A stretch of DNA of 64,000 nucleotides from Paragorgia papillata (GCA_035771165.1 JAWNZC010000320.1:930001-994000); one strand, 5' to 3'; counted from the stretch's first letter, positions 34,042 through 46,441 are shown. The notes: a model not told the origin generated them from the letters alone. Program-made: numbers and translations.

Positions 34042-35674
34042 ATGACTTGCCGAACTATAGTAAATAAGACTTCTGAAGGTAAGTTCTTTGTTTGTTTTAT
34101 ATTACAACAGTTAACGAATCCGTATTATGTTTAAATCATAGACATCGTGTCATTTGCTCTCGGTTACCTCCTGCGCAGCGAACTAAAAAATGAACACCTG
34201 CCGGAGCGCAATCAATTTGAAATAGTAGTTCAAAACGAAACTCTCCTTTTCTTCTGCATAATCATAATGTTAACAAATGCTTAAACGTTATTTCGTGATA
34301 ATGGTGACTCTCTGCGTCGAAGAGACAAAAACCGATTGGCGGTACAATTTGTTTCTATATATTTGACACCGCAGCCTGTATGCGTTAAAGCTTCCTTAGT
34401 TGGGTTTCAATATTCCGCCAAGTTGCCCGCTACAAAGACAAGTCGCACACAACGTTTGCTGTTATTACATATGAAAACATTCACTGCAATCAGATATAAG
34501 TATTTTGCTGTGACTCTATATCGTCTGTAAACTCAATCAAAGAATGGCGCTACGCCAATATTATAAAGTATATTAATGAAAACCAAGACAATTTTCCGCT
34601 TTGGCTACAGTCAACTGTATTGTCGTGCGTTTACTTTATTCTTTAATCAATGTTTTCTTTCCATCGCATGTCTAATACTAACTGAACAACGTGCGGCTCC
34701 AGAAAATTTATGATTCTGTTATTTTCAAAATAATGAAGAAATTTTGGCAAGATGATTTCAGTTATATAGACTTAAATATAGTTTCTATGCCAACGGCTAA
34801 TATGGATTAAAGGCTGCGAAAAGACAATAAAATAATCAATAGGTAACAAGACAAAGTTTGCGTGACGAAACGAATATTTCTCGCTAGTATACTGGTCAAT
34901 AATCCCTCATAAACGTGGGTACATTTAAAAGAGTTATATAACAGTGAACTGTTTTCATCATTACGTTCTATTTCGTCTATTTCTAGTAGCTGATGATTTG
35001 GATCATTACTTGTTTTATTTGAAGGGAAGTATTCTATTGCGACAAGAAAACTTATCGCATGCAGTGACACGGAAATAGCGCTTGGCGCGTAATTAAAGGT
35101 GAAGGACAACGGCAAATTTTATATTGAATGCCTTATGAACATAGGTACGTAGGGGACATAAGATGATGAATAATGTATATAATAAAATAAATAGATTTGA
35201 ATCTGATCTGAAAACGTTTTAAATTTTCAATCACTAAATGTGATCTGCATCAGAGTTTTAAAAGATAAGAAGTAGGTACAATGCCAAGCTGTTAGGTAGC
35301 ACTTTAATATGCGTTACTGTTTTTAGGAGTTTGAAATCAAGATCTTTAGTTCGAACTCTTAAAAACAACACATGCATATATATATATATATATTTCTAAA
35401 ATTAATGATAATAATTCATGAGGAAAACACAAGGAAAAATCATGAGCGTATCGGATCTATATATGTGATATAGACTCGCTCTAAGTTTCTCGCTGGTTTT
35501 TAACGGCTGAGATAAGCTTAATTTTCAAAATTACTACGCCAATGAACGTATGAAGTGATTCTTTTTAGAAGCGATTTAAAAACCTTGCAGTACGGGCTTT
35601 ATCGGCTCTAAAACACTCGGCTATCGCCTCGTGTTTTATATCCGATAAAGCCCTCCTGCGCGGTTTATAAATAT

Positions 35675-35713
<39 letters not shown>

Positions 35714-36258
35714 AATGAACGTTGCTAGTCCGAGTTTCACGCGTTAGCGATCATCAGGCAACTGAAAAAAGTTTCACTTTAGCTTCTGTTTTGTATTGCG
35801 TGGCACGCGTGAGATCGCGGCACACGTGACATCACCGCACGCGCGAGATTGCGTGGGATAAGTTCGAGAGATTGTTCCCGGATGTACATCTCTGTTCCTA
35901 GAGCGGCGGACGTTCCTAGCATAACATTTACGTGAAACTCGGAGTAGCAACGTTCATATTTTTAAATAAAATCTATCTTGCTCTACCTTCAATAGTATCG
36001 AGCACTCTGTGGTCTATTGTAAACGACTACTTGAACTATTATATATATATATATATTTATTATATATATTGTGGAAGTTTGAGCACTCTGGGCCCATGCG
36101 CACTTCACGCTATCTGAATGTACTTCACCGATGCTGCCCCACATGCGGTTGTCGCCGACGATCGCATGTGTATAAGTAATTGGTGAAATTCATTCAGATT
36201 GTTCCAAGCTACACTGATGAGCTGTTGTACAGCGAAACACCGTGTCTGTAGATTGAAC

Positions 36259-36299
<41 letters not shown>

Positions 36300-36352
36300 T
36301 ATATTTATATTTTATTTAATAAAATGAACGTTGCTACTCCAAGTTTCACGCG

Positions 36353-36410
<58 letters not shown>

Positions 36411-39037
36411 CTAAACCTCATTAATAATTCATGAGGAAAATTCAAAAGAAATTTATCTTTAATCAGTGCCTTTATAGTATGATATAAACCCATTAATCTG
36501 TGTATATATATGTATAATCTATATATATATATATATATATAATCTGTATATAAATGTGATATAGACACTGATGTTTTATTAATCCGAGGTCTATATCACA
36601 TATACTATGGGCACATGAGCTCTATATCGCATATATAGACACTAGTCCCTCAACAATCTCGACAAGGGTACGAGAGGGAGAGGCAACTTTTAGTTGTAAA
36701 CAAGCTGTTTCTTAGATGAGAACTTTATCCTCTTTGCCTTGAATCTCTTTTGTATCCCAGCGCATGCTCCAATCACCAGTATGATAATTTATAGCCTCCC
36801 ACATTCGGTGATTGACTTGCTTTGTTCGGCTCGCGTCTATATGTAATAGATACAGCACGAGCAGCCGATCTGTATCTGATTTATAAGGCGAGCCGAAGGC
36901 GAGCCGTAGTAAATCAGATACAGATCGGCTGCGAATGCTGTATCTTTCTTAAAATACAAATGCATCTAAGTAATCAAGTTCACCAACTATTTTAGCGATA
37001 TACTCTATTTTAGCCGAGAAAATCGAAGCTAAAGTTTATGTAAATCAGGACGATTCTGTATGCGATTTACAACCTCTGCTACGGTATTGATTTCTTTTGT
37101 GTTTTCCTCATGAATTATTAATGAGTTTTTTAAACAATGATAAAGCACTCTGACTCGGTTTTTAAATGTTACTTCTGTATATAAGAAGAAGAAGTATATA
37201 TATATATATATATATATATATACTACCTAACAGCTTGGCATATTATGGTACATATTTTTTTATCTTTTTAAAGTCTGATGAAGATCACAGTAGCTACTGA
37301 TCGGAAATTAAAAGCGGGCGAAGGGTTGTTACATTAATGTATTTCTCGTAGTAATACCAGGCAATTTAGCACTGCTAGATGCAACGCACTTTCAAAAAAT
37401 GTTCATAGAACTACTGTAAAAGAATATAAGAAAACATTTCTTGCTTGCCCATGATTGTTTGACATTGTTATATCTTAACGAAAAATGAGGAAGTAATTTA
37501 ATACACACATTTAATTAGTTTTTACTGTATCAAGAGCGGCAAATGGAGCAGTCAAATTTCACTAATCTAACACTATAAAGCCTATAAATTTCACAGCAGA
37601 ACTGGAATGGTTCGTCAGAACGGTTCAGAACAGGTAACTTTTTTTTTGTAGTAAATCATGACATTAATTCTTTGAAAGTTTTCATGGTGATAATGTAATA
37701 TAGATAAGTTTTGTGGAAACACCACGTAAAATTTGGGAGAAAAAAAATTATACGTGGTGTTTCCACAAAACTTATCTATATTATCGAATCAGTCTTATCT
37801 CTCACTGATCCCTCCCTGGTTTGTCGATGTTCAGTTGTAGTTGTAAAAGATGTAAATCATAACATTCTTTTTCCACCAGTGCCAAGCATTGATAGTATTT
37901 TTGGTAAGATATATACTCAAAATCACAGTTTTTTATGATTGCATTTGAAAAAACACATAATTAACATCTTTCGTAGAATTTCGTTTCCTTGCTTCATTCT
38001 TGAGATATTCAGGTTTGTTTGATATGCAACTGTCATACTAATGACATCACACTTCATAATGACTTTTTACAAAAGTATGATATCATTTTCTAAAACTACA
38101 GTATTTAGTTCCTTCCATTTCTCATGTTCTTTACTACTTATATGTTGCAGTGGCATGGAGACATCAATCTCATGACAGTGAATGCACCACCAAAGGAACC
38201 TGGAAAATGTGCGATTAGGTTGTTGAGTTGCCTGTTCACAACTAATGAACTGGAAAGTGGAATTGTTTTCCACACAAGAAGATCCCCCAAAGTAGCACTG
38301 GATCCAGTGAGAGTGACAAAAATGTTTGGTATGTAATTTTCTACATTTAACCACAATTACTACAATTTTCTACAATTAACAGTGTGTTAGATAGCCAGTG
38401 CTAGACTAGGTGAATGGTGTTAGCTTCAAGGCATAATAAAAAATTAAGTATTTAACTTATATATATATATAGCTACATCAGCATGTAATTTAGTATCGAA
38501 ACTTTGGTGTGGTATATTGAAATAACAATAAAAAATTAAGCATATAACTTTAATATATTATTAAGTAATTTAACTTAAAATGTAATTTAGTACTGAAGTT
38601 TTGGTGTGGAATTATTGTTATAGTGCAATTAATAATGAAAAAGCTTTGAGTACTGATGTAACTTAATTAATTACAAGCTTTTAAGCTGGATTTTCACTAA
38701 GTGTAAAATGTCACGCGCTTGACTTTTCTATTGTACAAATTGAATAGTTTTCTACTTCATTTCACATGAAAACTCACAAGACAAAAGAAAAATTTCGAGC
38801 GTGCAACATTTTACACCTAGTGGAAATCCAGCTTAAGATGTGCCTTAGCAACTGGTACTGTGCTTATTCTATTTTTAAATATATTTTTATATAGATGTCC
38901 TGAATGCCAAATATACTCCTGGAAAAATTAAAAAATGTCACCAGATGACTGTTGATGCATGCAATCAAAAATGCCGAGACACTCTGAGAAAATCAAAAAG
39001 TGCTACTCAAACCATCATTAATACATGTACTAGCTGA
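34042..39037 (+). CDS. BEN-domain gene of element III (first and last two exons resolved)
   Basis: Exon 1 is 34042-34078 ([12 protein letters not shown] plus one base, donor GTAAGT), with the same 37-nt length, phase and NKT motif as the first exon in element I. The penultimate exon 38151-38328 reads [20 protein letters not shown], then [20 protein letters not shown] and VRVTKMF, the BEN N-terminal half. The last exon 38895-39037 joins in phase 1 and reads [20 protein letters not shown] to a stop. Together they give a complete BEN domain (LF..EL, LDP..V, CNQKCRD). Middle exons between 34080 and 38150 were not resolved, so coding integrity is unproven. BEN proteins bind DNA and recruit chromatin factors. 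A role in element regulation is inference. Confidence 0.6.
35598..35662. repeat. Short palindrome with CTCGGCTATCGCCTCG centre
   Basis: GGGCTTTATCGG and CCGATAAAGCCC are inverted arms, with AAAACACTCGGCTATCGCCT and CGTGTTTTA pairing inside. Confidence 0.8.
36835..36955. repeat. Palindrome with GGCGAGCCGAAGGCGAGCC centre
   Basis: GATACAGCACGAGCAGCCGA then TCTGTATCTGATTTA on the left is repeated inverted as AAATCAGATACAGATCGGCT, then GCTGTATC. The centre contains a run of GGCGAGCCGAAGGCGAGCC. Confidence 0.85.
37702..37786. repeat. Palindrome, ~33-bp arms
   Basis: ATAGATAAGTTTTGTGGAAA then CACCACGTA on the left repeats inverted as TACGTGGTG then TTTCCACAAAACTTATCTAT on the right, around a short A/G-rich loop. 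Confidence 0.88.
38685..38832. mobile_element. 148-bp TTAA MITE in the BEN intron
   Basis: GCTGGATTTTCACTAAGTGT and its inverse ACACCTAGTGGAAATCCAGC are flanked by TTAA at 38681-38684 and 38833-38836. It lies in the intron between the two BEN exons. Confidence 0.78.
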
Positions 39038-39058
39038 ATTAATAAACCAGACCTGTTA

Positions 39059-39280
39059 CAGTCATTTGCAACTCACTTTTCACCCAAATCTTCGGAAGTT
39101 CGTTCTGAAGTTCGCAAGTTCGTTGGGAAGTTCGTTTTGAACTACGCATTTGATTGACTGCTAGGAACCAAGCAACCAATCAAATGCAGAGTTCAAAATG
39201 AACACGAACTTCCAAATGAACTTGCGAACTTCTGAATGAACGTCCGAAGATTTGGGTGAAAAGTGAGTTGCAAATGACTG
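39059..39280. mobile_element. 222-bp TA-flanked palindromic MITE
   Basis: CAGTCATTTGCAACTCACTT and its inverse form the ends, with TA at 39057-39058 and 39281-39282. The arms continue through CACCCAAATCTTCGGA and GAAGTTCG words, so almost the whole element folds back. It fits a Tc1/mariner-type MITE. Confidence 0.85.
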
Positions 39281-39837
39281 TATACATAGACCTCTTAGTA
39301 ATAGAACCAATTCTCAAACTTTCTTGTATTTTACTGTTGAATAACTTTTTAATATATTTACTGTACAATGAGCCAGTGTTGGTGTATGACCAGTTATCTG
39401 GGGAAAGAGACTGTAAATATGCAACTTTAATTAATTGTCAGCAATATTCATCACTTTTCATTAAAATCTTTCAAAGATTACAAAGATACAAAAACCCAAA
39501 CATGAGATTTATTAAATTTGGCTTAAAAGTAAGCAGGTTTGTGGTCTCTCGCCACCATTACTTTGGTATTACTGGTCTACTTTTAACACCAAGCCAAGGC
39601 TTAGTTCTGATAACAAGGGCATGCATGGATGCTAACCTGCATTGACCTCATTCTTATTACATAATTTATTTTATACATTAATTGACATATTACATTGATT
39701 TCATGAAAGTATAATATATAAATTTGATTCTGATTGTTAAGTTGTATTAATTTTCTCTGTCTAGATTGTGCTGTGATCTTAGAAGTATCTTGTCAGTCAT
39801 TTATTGTCATGATTCAGGTTGTTCAGCTTCTGCAAGT

Positions 39838-40520
39838 TCTTGACAAATTAATTGGAAGATCTTGCAAATTCTTGCCAATATCCTGTAAAATCATGGCAAG
39901 ATCTTGCAAGTTCTTGCCAAGATCCTATCTTGCAAGTTCTTGCCAAGATCCTCCAAGATCCTGGCAAGATCTTGCCAAGATCCTGTAAGATCTTGGTAAG
40001 ATCTTGTAAATTCTTGCCAAGATCTTGAAAGATCGTGCCAAGATCTTGGGAAGAACATGCCAAGATCCTGTAAGATCACGGCAAGATCTTGCAAATTCCT
40101 GCCAAGATCTTGTAAGATCATGCCAAGCTCTTGCCAAGATCATGCCAAGATCTTGCCAAGATCATGCGAAGATCTTGCCAAGATCTTGCCAAGATCTTGC
40201 AAGATCCTGCAAATTCTTGCCAAGATCTTGTAAGATCATGCCAAGATCTTGAAAGATCATGCCAAGATCTTGAAAGATCATGCCAAGATCTTGAAAGATC
40301 ATGCCAAGATCTTGCCAAGATCATGCCAAGATCCTGTAAGATCACGGCAAGATCTTGCAAATTCTTGCCAAGATCTTGTAAGATCATGCCAAGATCTTGC
40401 CAAGACCTTGCCAAGATCTTGCAAGATCCTGCAAGATCATGACAAGATCTTGCAGGATTTTTGGAAAATCTTGCCAAGATCTTACCAAGATCTTGCCAAG
40501 CTCTTGGCAAGATTCTCAAC
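39838..40520. repeat. Right AAGATCTTGCC array of element III
   Basis: Dense units CAAGATCTTGCCAAGATC, GATCATGCCAAGATCTTG and GATCTTGCAAATTCTTGCC repeat up to the right terminal sequence CAAGATTCTCAACCTGGG. Confidence 0.9.
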
Positions 40521-40525
40521 CTGGG

Positions 40526-41429
40526 TGAGATTGAAGATAACTTAGGTGGAAACATTCGCATGGATGCTCAGATAACTCTAGCCCTAGAGTTACCCTATTG
40601 CTCAGACTAATTAGAATCTCTCATCCCAAATTACAGACATATATCTTGGTTTCGTGTCTTGAAACGGTTTAATTTAATTTGCATGTACCCCCAAATTGTA
40701 CCCCCCCCCCCCCCCTTCCGGCCTTCCCTGAGATAACTTGCCTTGAGTGAAGAATGCACTCTGAGTGCCTGAGTACATGGGGAGTTCTTAATCCAGTTAA
40801 CCAGACTCACATTATAGTTCTATTACATTGGAACAGCCCATACTGAAACCAACAACAGTGAAAATATGCAAGAATTAATATATTCTGGGAAATGTAAACA
40901 CGTCTGCTTAACCCCATTAATGGACATGACAGTGGCATAGCCAGAGGGCCTCAGAATGTTTCAAGATATACCCCAACAAAAAATTGGATGAATATTGAGG
41001 GACCCTACTCTGCTGTATAAAATGTTAATGTTGCCAGCCAGACTAACGTTTTCCTCCAGCAATTGTGGGAAATAAAGATGGTAGAAGATTCTCGTCATCT
41101 TCAGTTTCCTTGAATGCAAACTAGATATTGTACTCAACATGATGCACAAACATAATTTATTACAGAAAAGAGCAGTACCCTCTTATTATCCCATGCCTGC
41201 TAGCAGGAAATGCCAAGTGTACAGTTGATTGATAACTATAGGGCAGTTGGTATGTAGGTTTTCTTAGGCAATTTACCTTGTTCGATCATCTGTAACCCAA
41301 ATAGCAAATACAGTACCACTATCCGTAAGAAAATGTTGTACCATATCTAAAAATTGTCTAGTTCATTCACATACTATAAATCGCATGACGTTTGATTTTC
41401 GAAAAAAGTTGCGGTTTATAGTCTTGCGG
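40526..41429. other. No recognised gene
   Basis: There is a C homopolymer at 40700-40716. Otherwise I see no exon, ORF family or clear repeat. Confidence 0.5.
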
Positions 41430-42272
41430 TAGACTAGAAATGCAAAAAACAACGTTGGATACGTTAACGCACTGAACAATCCACTCGCCAGCTTTTACTA
41501 CATTTCTATAAATGATCTTTATAAGTAAGATTATTTGTAGTCTATAAATTTTGCAAGTTCTTAAGTGGTTTCCATACATGTTGTTTATTACGACAGAACT
41601 GAAGCAACGTAGATTGGCGTCTTCAGCAAGACACATCGGCAAAATAAACTGTAATAACTTTAAAACCAGCAATTGAAACAAAGCAAAAATATATAGTATT
41701 AATCGGACTGTCAAGGTGAAACAAATAGCAAATATATATTTGCAAATATAGACGAGAAAACATGGAAACGTTTGTCACGTAAGAAAACAGTAGCCTCCGC
41801 CGCAGACATCAAAAACAGCTGACATTCGCAGTGAGATTTTTTTTAAACTTGTCTTAAACCTTGAAATAACCGTTTCTCTCGTTATATGCACTACACTTTC
41901 CCGTTGCCTTCCCTAGTGTACTTGTTCAACTTTTTTTCTCTGACTGCCTTAGTCTGTTAGCCTCGCTTTTCTTTGCTAAGCAAATAACTCCCCTCCCTTC
42001 CGCTGTTTCGTTGTCGTCGGGACAGTTCTGTACGTTTTCTCAATCTTTTCGACTTTCCCTCAACGCTTTTTCTTCGAGTTAATAGTTCTTGTCGCTTCCC
42101 CTTAAAGTTTTCTTGTCTTATTGAGCTGCATTTTCTCTTTCCATAGTGATAAATACTATTTTCGTATGTATATATATTATAAGAATGCCGTTTAAAAGAT
42201 TTTGCTCAATAGGCTACCAGTGCCCAAGAATCCTCGCCGCGCGAATCCCCTACCATCAGTGCCTACCATACT

Positions 42273-42707
42273 GGTGAGCACTAGATAGTAGTCACCAAAA
42301 CCATGTTGAGCAAACAAACACCACTAACCCAGCGGTGACATATAGTATTTTTCTACGTGCACGTGGATAACAGCGTTCATGTTGAAAAAGACATGGAAAA
42401 CTCTCCATCCTGGACCAGTAAATTCGACTATTATGTTATCGGCAGTCACAGTGGATATGTAGATACCTTCCAAAAAGCAAACGACGTTATTCGGGAGTTC
42501 GAAATATCGACCACGACAACATATACTGCCAGATTTCAGACGAAGGATTTCGGAAGTAAGTCTATTGGAAGTTGTTTGTTGATACATGTATTGTTGAAAA
42601 GGTTCTGGTTCCTACTGTTTCCGCTTTCCAACTGTTTGACGTCACCGCAGAGTTAGTAGTGTAGGCGGGCTCAACATGGTTTTGGCGACTACTATCCAGT
42701 GCTCACC
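42273..42707 (+). mobile_element. 435-bp Mutator-like element with perfect 9-bp duplication
   Basis: TACCATACT is duplicated exactly at 42264-42272 and 42708-42716. The inverted ends are GGTGAGCACTAGATAGTAGT and GGTGAGCACTGGATAGTAGT, extending through ACCAAAACCATGTTGAGC. Inside, a plus frame at 42360-42552 reads DYYVIGSHSGYVDTFQKAND, FEISTTTTYTARFQTKDF and stops at a donor-like GTAAGT. This is possibly the first exon of a Mutator-type transposase, so the element looks like a deletion derivative. Confidence 0.8.
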
Positions 42708-43090
42708 TACCATACTCAACACCGCTGCCAAACGTTTGCGCATGCGTGAATTTGCTAGAGTAAACATTGCAAGAGAAGTGGGAACTAGCCGTGGCAACAA
42801 CAACCAGACAGTGAAGACTAAGTAAGACTCGACTATTCATTAGTGTTTTAAAAAAAGGGTAATGAAAATTACGAAGGGGTCATTTCAGAATATGTTACAA
42901 TATTGACAAAGAAGCCATGTACAAATTACGTACCTTATCTTTTTGGTAGTTAATGCTTATAATTTTAACTTTTGTGTCGGACTCTCGGACCAGCCCAAAT
43001 ATTTCAGTGTTTTCACGTTCTTTTTTTTGAGGTGCGAGTGCGGACGTCGCGCATGCGCAAAATGTTTGGCAGCGGTGTTACCATACTCCT

Positions 43091-43482
43091 CAACCTCGTA
43101 CCCAGGGCCATTTGTAGGGAACTGGGCCAAGATGGCGAATAAAACAAAATGACGGGAACAAATGGCCCTGGTGGAGGCTAGCTCAAAATGTGCAGTATAT
43201 TGCGGATTTTATTAACTAGAACTCAATTCTTTACACAGTAATTATCCCTAATTACACCTAATTATTGCATGGTTTAAAATATAATTTCCCGTGCCGTGTG
43301 CAGGAACAACCGACAAGGTCAAAATACAATTTTAAAAAAAAATATACAAAATTAAACCGTCTGATTTACGCCATAAGCTCTTGACCAATCAGAGGCTGAG
43401 ATAGCCTGGCCTCCACCAGGGCCATTTGTTCCCGCCATCTTGGCCCAGTTCCCTACAAATGGCCCTGGCTCGGGGATAATCA
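43091..43482. mobile_element. Foldback element of the CAACCTCGTACCC family
   Basis: It begins CAACCTCGTACCCAGGGCCA. 43100-43185 (GGCCATTTGTAGGGAACTGG, CCAAGATGGCG) is repeated inverted at 43405-43478. The right terminus reads CTGGCTCGGGGATAATC instead of the expected inverse, and no target duplication is visible, so the right end is altered. The termini resemble the elements at 3745 and 61100. Confidence 0.6.
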
Positions 43483-43708
43483 TTTTTAAGAATTTATTTT
43501 GTTAATTAGATTATAACGTTGTGGGATTACATTATACTGTATATTGATAAGAACATTCATGTGTAATTATTAAGATAACACATGATATAACAGCTGTATC
43601 TGAGCCATAACTGTCAGCTATTTATTGAACAATAATACGTACTTGTATTGTGGAAGTCGTCACATGTTTTTGTAGCTACTGCGCATGCGCCAGTAGATAC
43701 TATGCTAA

Positions 43709-43798
43709 AGTTAAGTTAAGTTAAGTTAAGTTAAGTTAAGTTAAGTTAAGTTAAGTTAAGTTAAGTTAAGTTAAGTTAAGTTAAGTTAAGTTAAGTTG
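43709..43798. repeat. (TTAAG)n microsatellite
   Basis: About 17 uninterrupted copies of the pentamer AGTTA/TTAAG. Confidence 0.97.
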
Positions 43799-46437
43799 AC
43801 AATAGAATGTTTTCGGGGCACCGAGTGTTAGCGGATGATGCCTTCGGAGACAATGAAAATGCAGGGTGGCACAACAACTTATGTTGGTCGGTGAAATAAA
43901 CGAACTTACTTTGCGACAAATCTAATTGTTCGCGCTGAGATGAGCACTGAATGACGATCAGAAATACGATCAGACGACGTTTGTTGTACTATTCACAATT
44001 GTGAAAAGAGTGTCACACTATATCGCTTTCGTTCTAATCTTTACTATGTTAGACCCTGGTAACACATGCATTGATTTCTCAGCAATGATCAAGGCAATTT
44101 TTGAATAAGTATATTGTATACGTCTCAAGCAGTGCTAAGTACAGTTAATTTCTGCGTGTAAACTTAAATCGTGTAAACGGCTTAAGATCTTGATTCGAAG
44201 CCAAACAAGCATGCACTCGCTCTGTCTCTTCGTCCATGGAAAGCTTGTCGTTTGAGCGAGAAAGTCGAGCCACTTTACGGAATAATTACAATTACACTCT
44301 GCACGTATGGTTTTATTTACTGCTGAACTACTAAACACGAAAAAGTATATTGCATGTCAATGAGCACTGACCGCGCGCTTTCGCTCATGACATAGCGTAA
44401 TGGTTTAGTAACCAGTATCCACAAAAAACGAACTTGTCAGTCTGAGTCTCGTCGTGCTACAAATTGTATGAAATTCGTGGCGTGTGTTATCAATCAGAAA
44501 TTTATGTGTTGTGAGTGTGTTCGCGCTGGCGAATCAGCAAAATATCCGAACAAAGCGACATGCTGGTCAGAATCCGATCAATACGGAACACTTTGTCAGA
44601 TTAAAAATAAAACGTCTTGGTGTTTAGTTTGTTGGTCAAGTCAGAATTCCGTGGGCACTGAATGTGTTCACGTTAAATGTTGATCAAAAACCCGAAGAAA
44701 GCGTTTTGCTGGACCTGCTGGTAAACTGGACAAATATTAAACCGTCGTTGCGCGTGTGATTAGAGTGTCAGTCAGTAATTGTCCACACTCCACATAAAGG
44801 CGATTTGCCATGATGCGGTACGCTTTGCCGAAGCGGGGGAAGCGTGCATAAGTGTTCAGTTTGCTTTGTAAGTTAAAAATTTCCAAAGTGCTAATGGAAA
44901 ACATGTATTACACACAACTTGGTTACGACTTCTTAACATTGTCGAAGGAAATAAACAAACTCGTTAAACAGCTAGGAAAATTTCGTCCACAATGTTCTTT
45001 TCCATTCAGCCATGATAACAATGTTGTTACAACTACGCAGTTTGCATCATTCAATGTTTACCGTTGCTGCACGGGCCATTAAACGCAGTAGATACATGCA
45101 CGTCTGAGCGTGTCTATTTTTTTGTTAAGTTAAAGATTTGAAAGTTTAATTTATAATTACTTTTCCTATTATACAACAGTATAAGTCAGAAGTAATATGT
45201 TTCTTTTCTCCACTGTTCTTAAATTTTGTAAAATTATATTTTATATAAATAAATATAGTTTAACAGTGTGTCTGAAGTTATTTATTTTCTGATCGAGCCA
45301 TTATAGAAATGGCACTAATAACTAAAACAATTATTGGGTGGACTTCCCACCGGGCATCTCTTCTTTGTGCACTCCCGTAGCAGGCAAATAGCCTGTATAT
45401 ATAGCTAGTGTACCATAAATGTACATATATGCAAGACAGCCTAGTAAATATCTAAATCCAAAATATTTATTTTGAACCCTGTACATGTATATATATATAA
45501 TTTTGTTTGGACGTGGCACTTTTCTCAATAATTTTCTTGATTACTTCTATTTATTTATGAATGACAATCTGCATTTTGCTTCATCTCGCAAGTCCAATTA
45601 TCCTGCACAGGGCTGCTAAGAGGGACTGGGAGAGCAGGAGGGGGACAATTTGCCCCAGGGGCTCATACACTATAGGGTCTCAGAGATCAAGGAGCCTCAG
45701 AATTAAATTGTTTTAAAAATCTTTTAAGAGAGCTTTTATTAGTATACTGAAGAGGCCCACAATACTAGCAAAAAGTGGTACATCGGTTGTTTATTTCAAA
45801 CTTTAATAGCAACTGCTCTCAAAATGCAGGAAATACCCTTTCAGAGACCCATGCAAGAATTTAAAAAAATTCCCAGGACCATGTCCTGGACCCCTAGTAA
45901 GGGGGCTTGAACCTGACCATTTTGCCCCAGGCCTGCCATCATCTCTCTGCAGGACTACGTTGTTTGTTTATATATTGTTTTGGGGCTATTAATTTTCAGA
46001 TAAATTACATTGTTATTAATACTTGCTTCAGTTCTGTTGTTGTAATAAACATTCATGGAAGCCATTTAAAGACTTGCATGGGCCTGTAGACTATAGATAA
46101 TCTTACTTATAAAAATCATTTATAAAAATGTAGTAAACGTACACTGCTGAGGGGGTTGTTGCATTAACGTATTTCTAGTAAAATACGTACCCTATAATAA
46201 TGGGATACCAGTAATGGTATACATGGCCACTCACTGACATGAACTTTTGCTAAACTCTTGGATCAGACCTTTCCACATGAAGTGAATGAATAACATGTTG
46301 AGAGATAATATAATTATTGGCTCTTGCAAAACTTTGGACATCCAAATTAAACTTCTGACAACTTTGGACATTTAAGCCAATCAAATTTGTCAAAAAGAAA
46401 GATCACATGATCCATTCACTTCATGCAGAAAGGTCTA
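43799..46437. other. No recognised gene
   Basis: Short open frames occur (for example a Cys-containing one at 44468-44683 and one at 44852-45082), but none has a recognisable motif or splice support. The inverted block at 46020-46135 belongs to the possible element above. Confidence 0.45.
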
Positions 46438-46441
46438 TTAA

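Larger units (their letters stand above)
34711..37700. other. Interior of element III: TA microsatellites and small repeats
   Basis: No supported exon was found here. (TA)n runs lie near 35374-35391, 35678-35706, 36043-36070, 36261-36294, 36355-36407, 36521-36541 and 37196-37221. A dispersed repeat AATGAACGTTGCTAGTCCGA / GTTTCACGCGTTA occurs at 35715-35748 and again at 36323-36355, each beside a TA run. Confidence 0.6.
32248..40525 (+). mobile_element. BEN-type element III: 8.3 kb, both AAGATCTT arrays present
   Basis: The left end CTTGGTTCAACATCTTGG and the right end (inverted CCCAGGTTGAGAATCTTG) are diverged inverted repeats resembling element I's CCCAGGTGACAATCTT. Both lead into AAGATCTTGCC arrays (32253-33610, 39838-40520). 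Inside are a 37-nt first exon at 34042 and BEN exons ending at 39037. No clear target duplication was found. Its segment 33610-34710 is the empty-site version of element II, lacking both Kolobok-like insertions. Later insertions inside it include MITEs at 38685 and 39059 and several TA microsatellites. Confidence 0.6.
41430..46182. mobile_element. Possible 4.7-kb element bounded by ~150-bp inverted repeats
   Basis: 41495-41612 (TTTTACTACATTTCTATAAA, ATAAGTAAGATTAT, CAGAACTGAAGCAA) is repeated inverted at 46020-46135. Outside these blocks both ends share a diverged CTAGAAAT...ACGTTAA terminus. Single copies of the right terminus (rc TACTAGAAATACGTTAATGC, then AACAACCC) also occur near 37320-37355 and 55455-55500, supporting a repeat family. 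No coding capacity for its own transposase was found. It contains two Mutator-like elements and a TTAAG array. Confidence 0.45.

Noticed and set aside
34807..35115. 102-codon minus-strand ORF in element III
   Set aside because: No family motif, not present in the other elements, and no splice context. Cannot be supported.
44468..44683. Cys-containing 71-codon ORF, possible zinc protein
   Set aside because: Cysteine spacing fits no known finger, there are no homologous copies in the window, and its length is within chance expectation.
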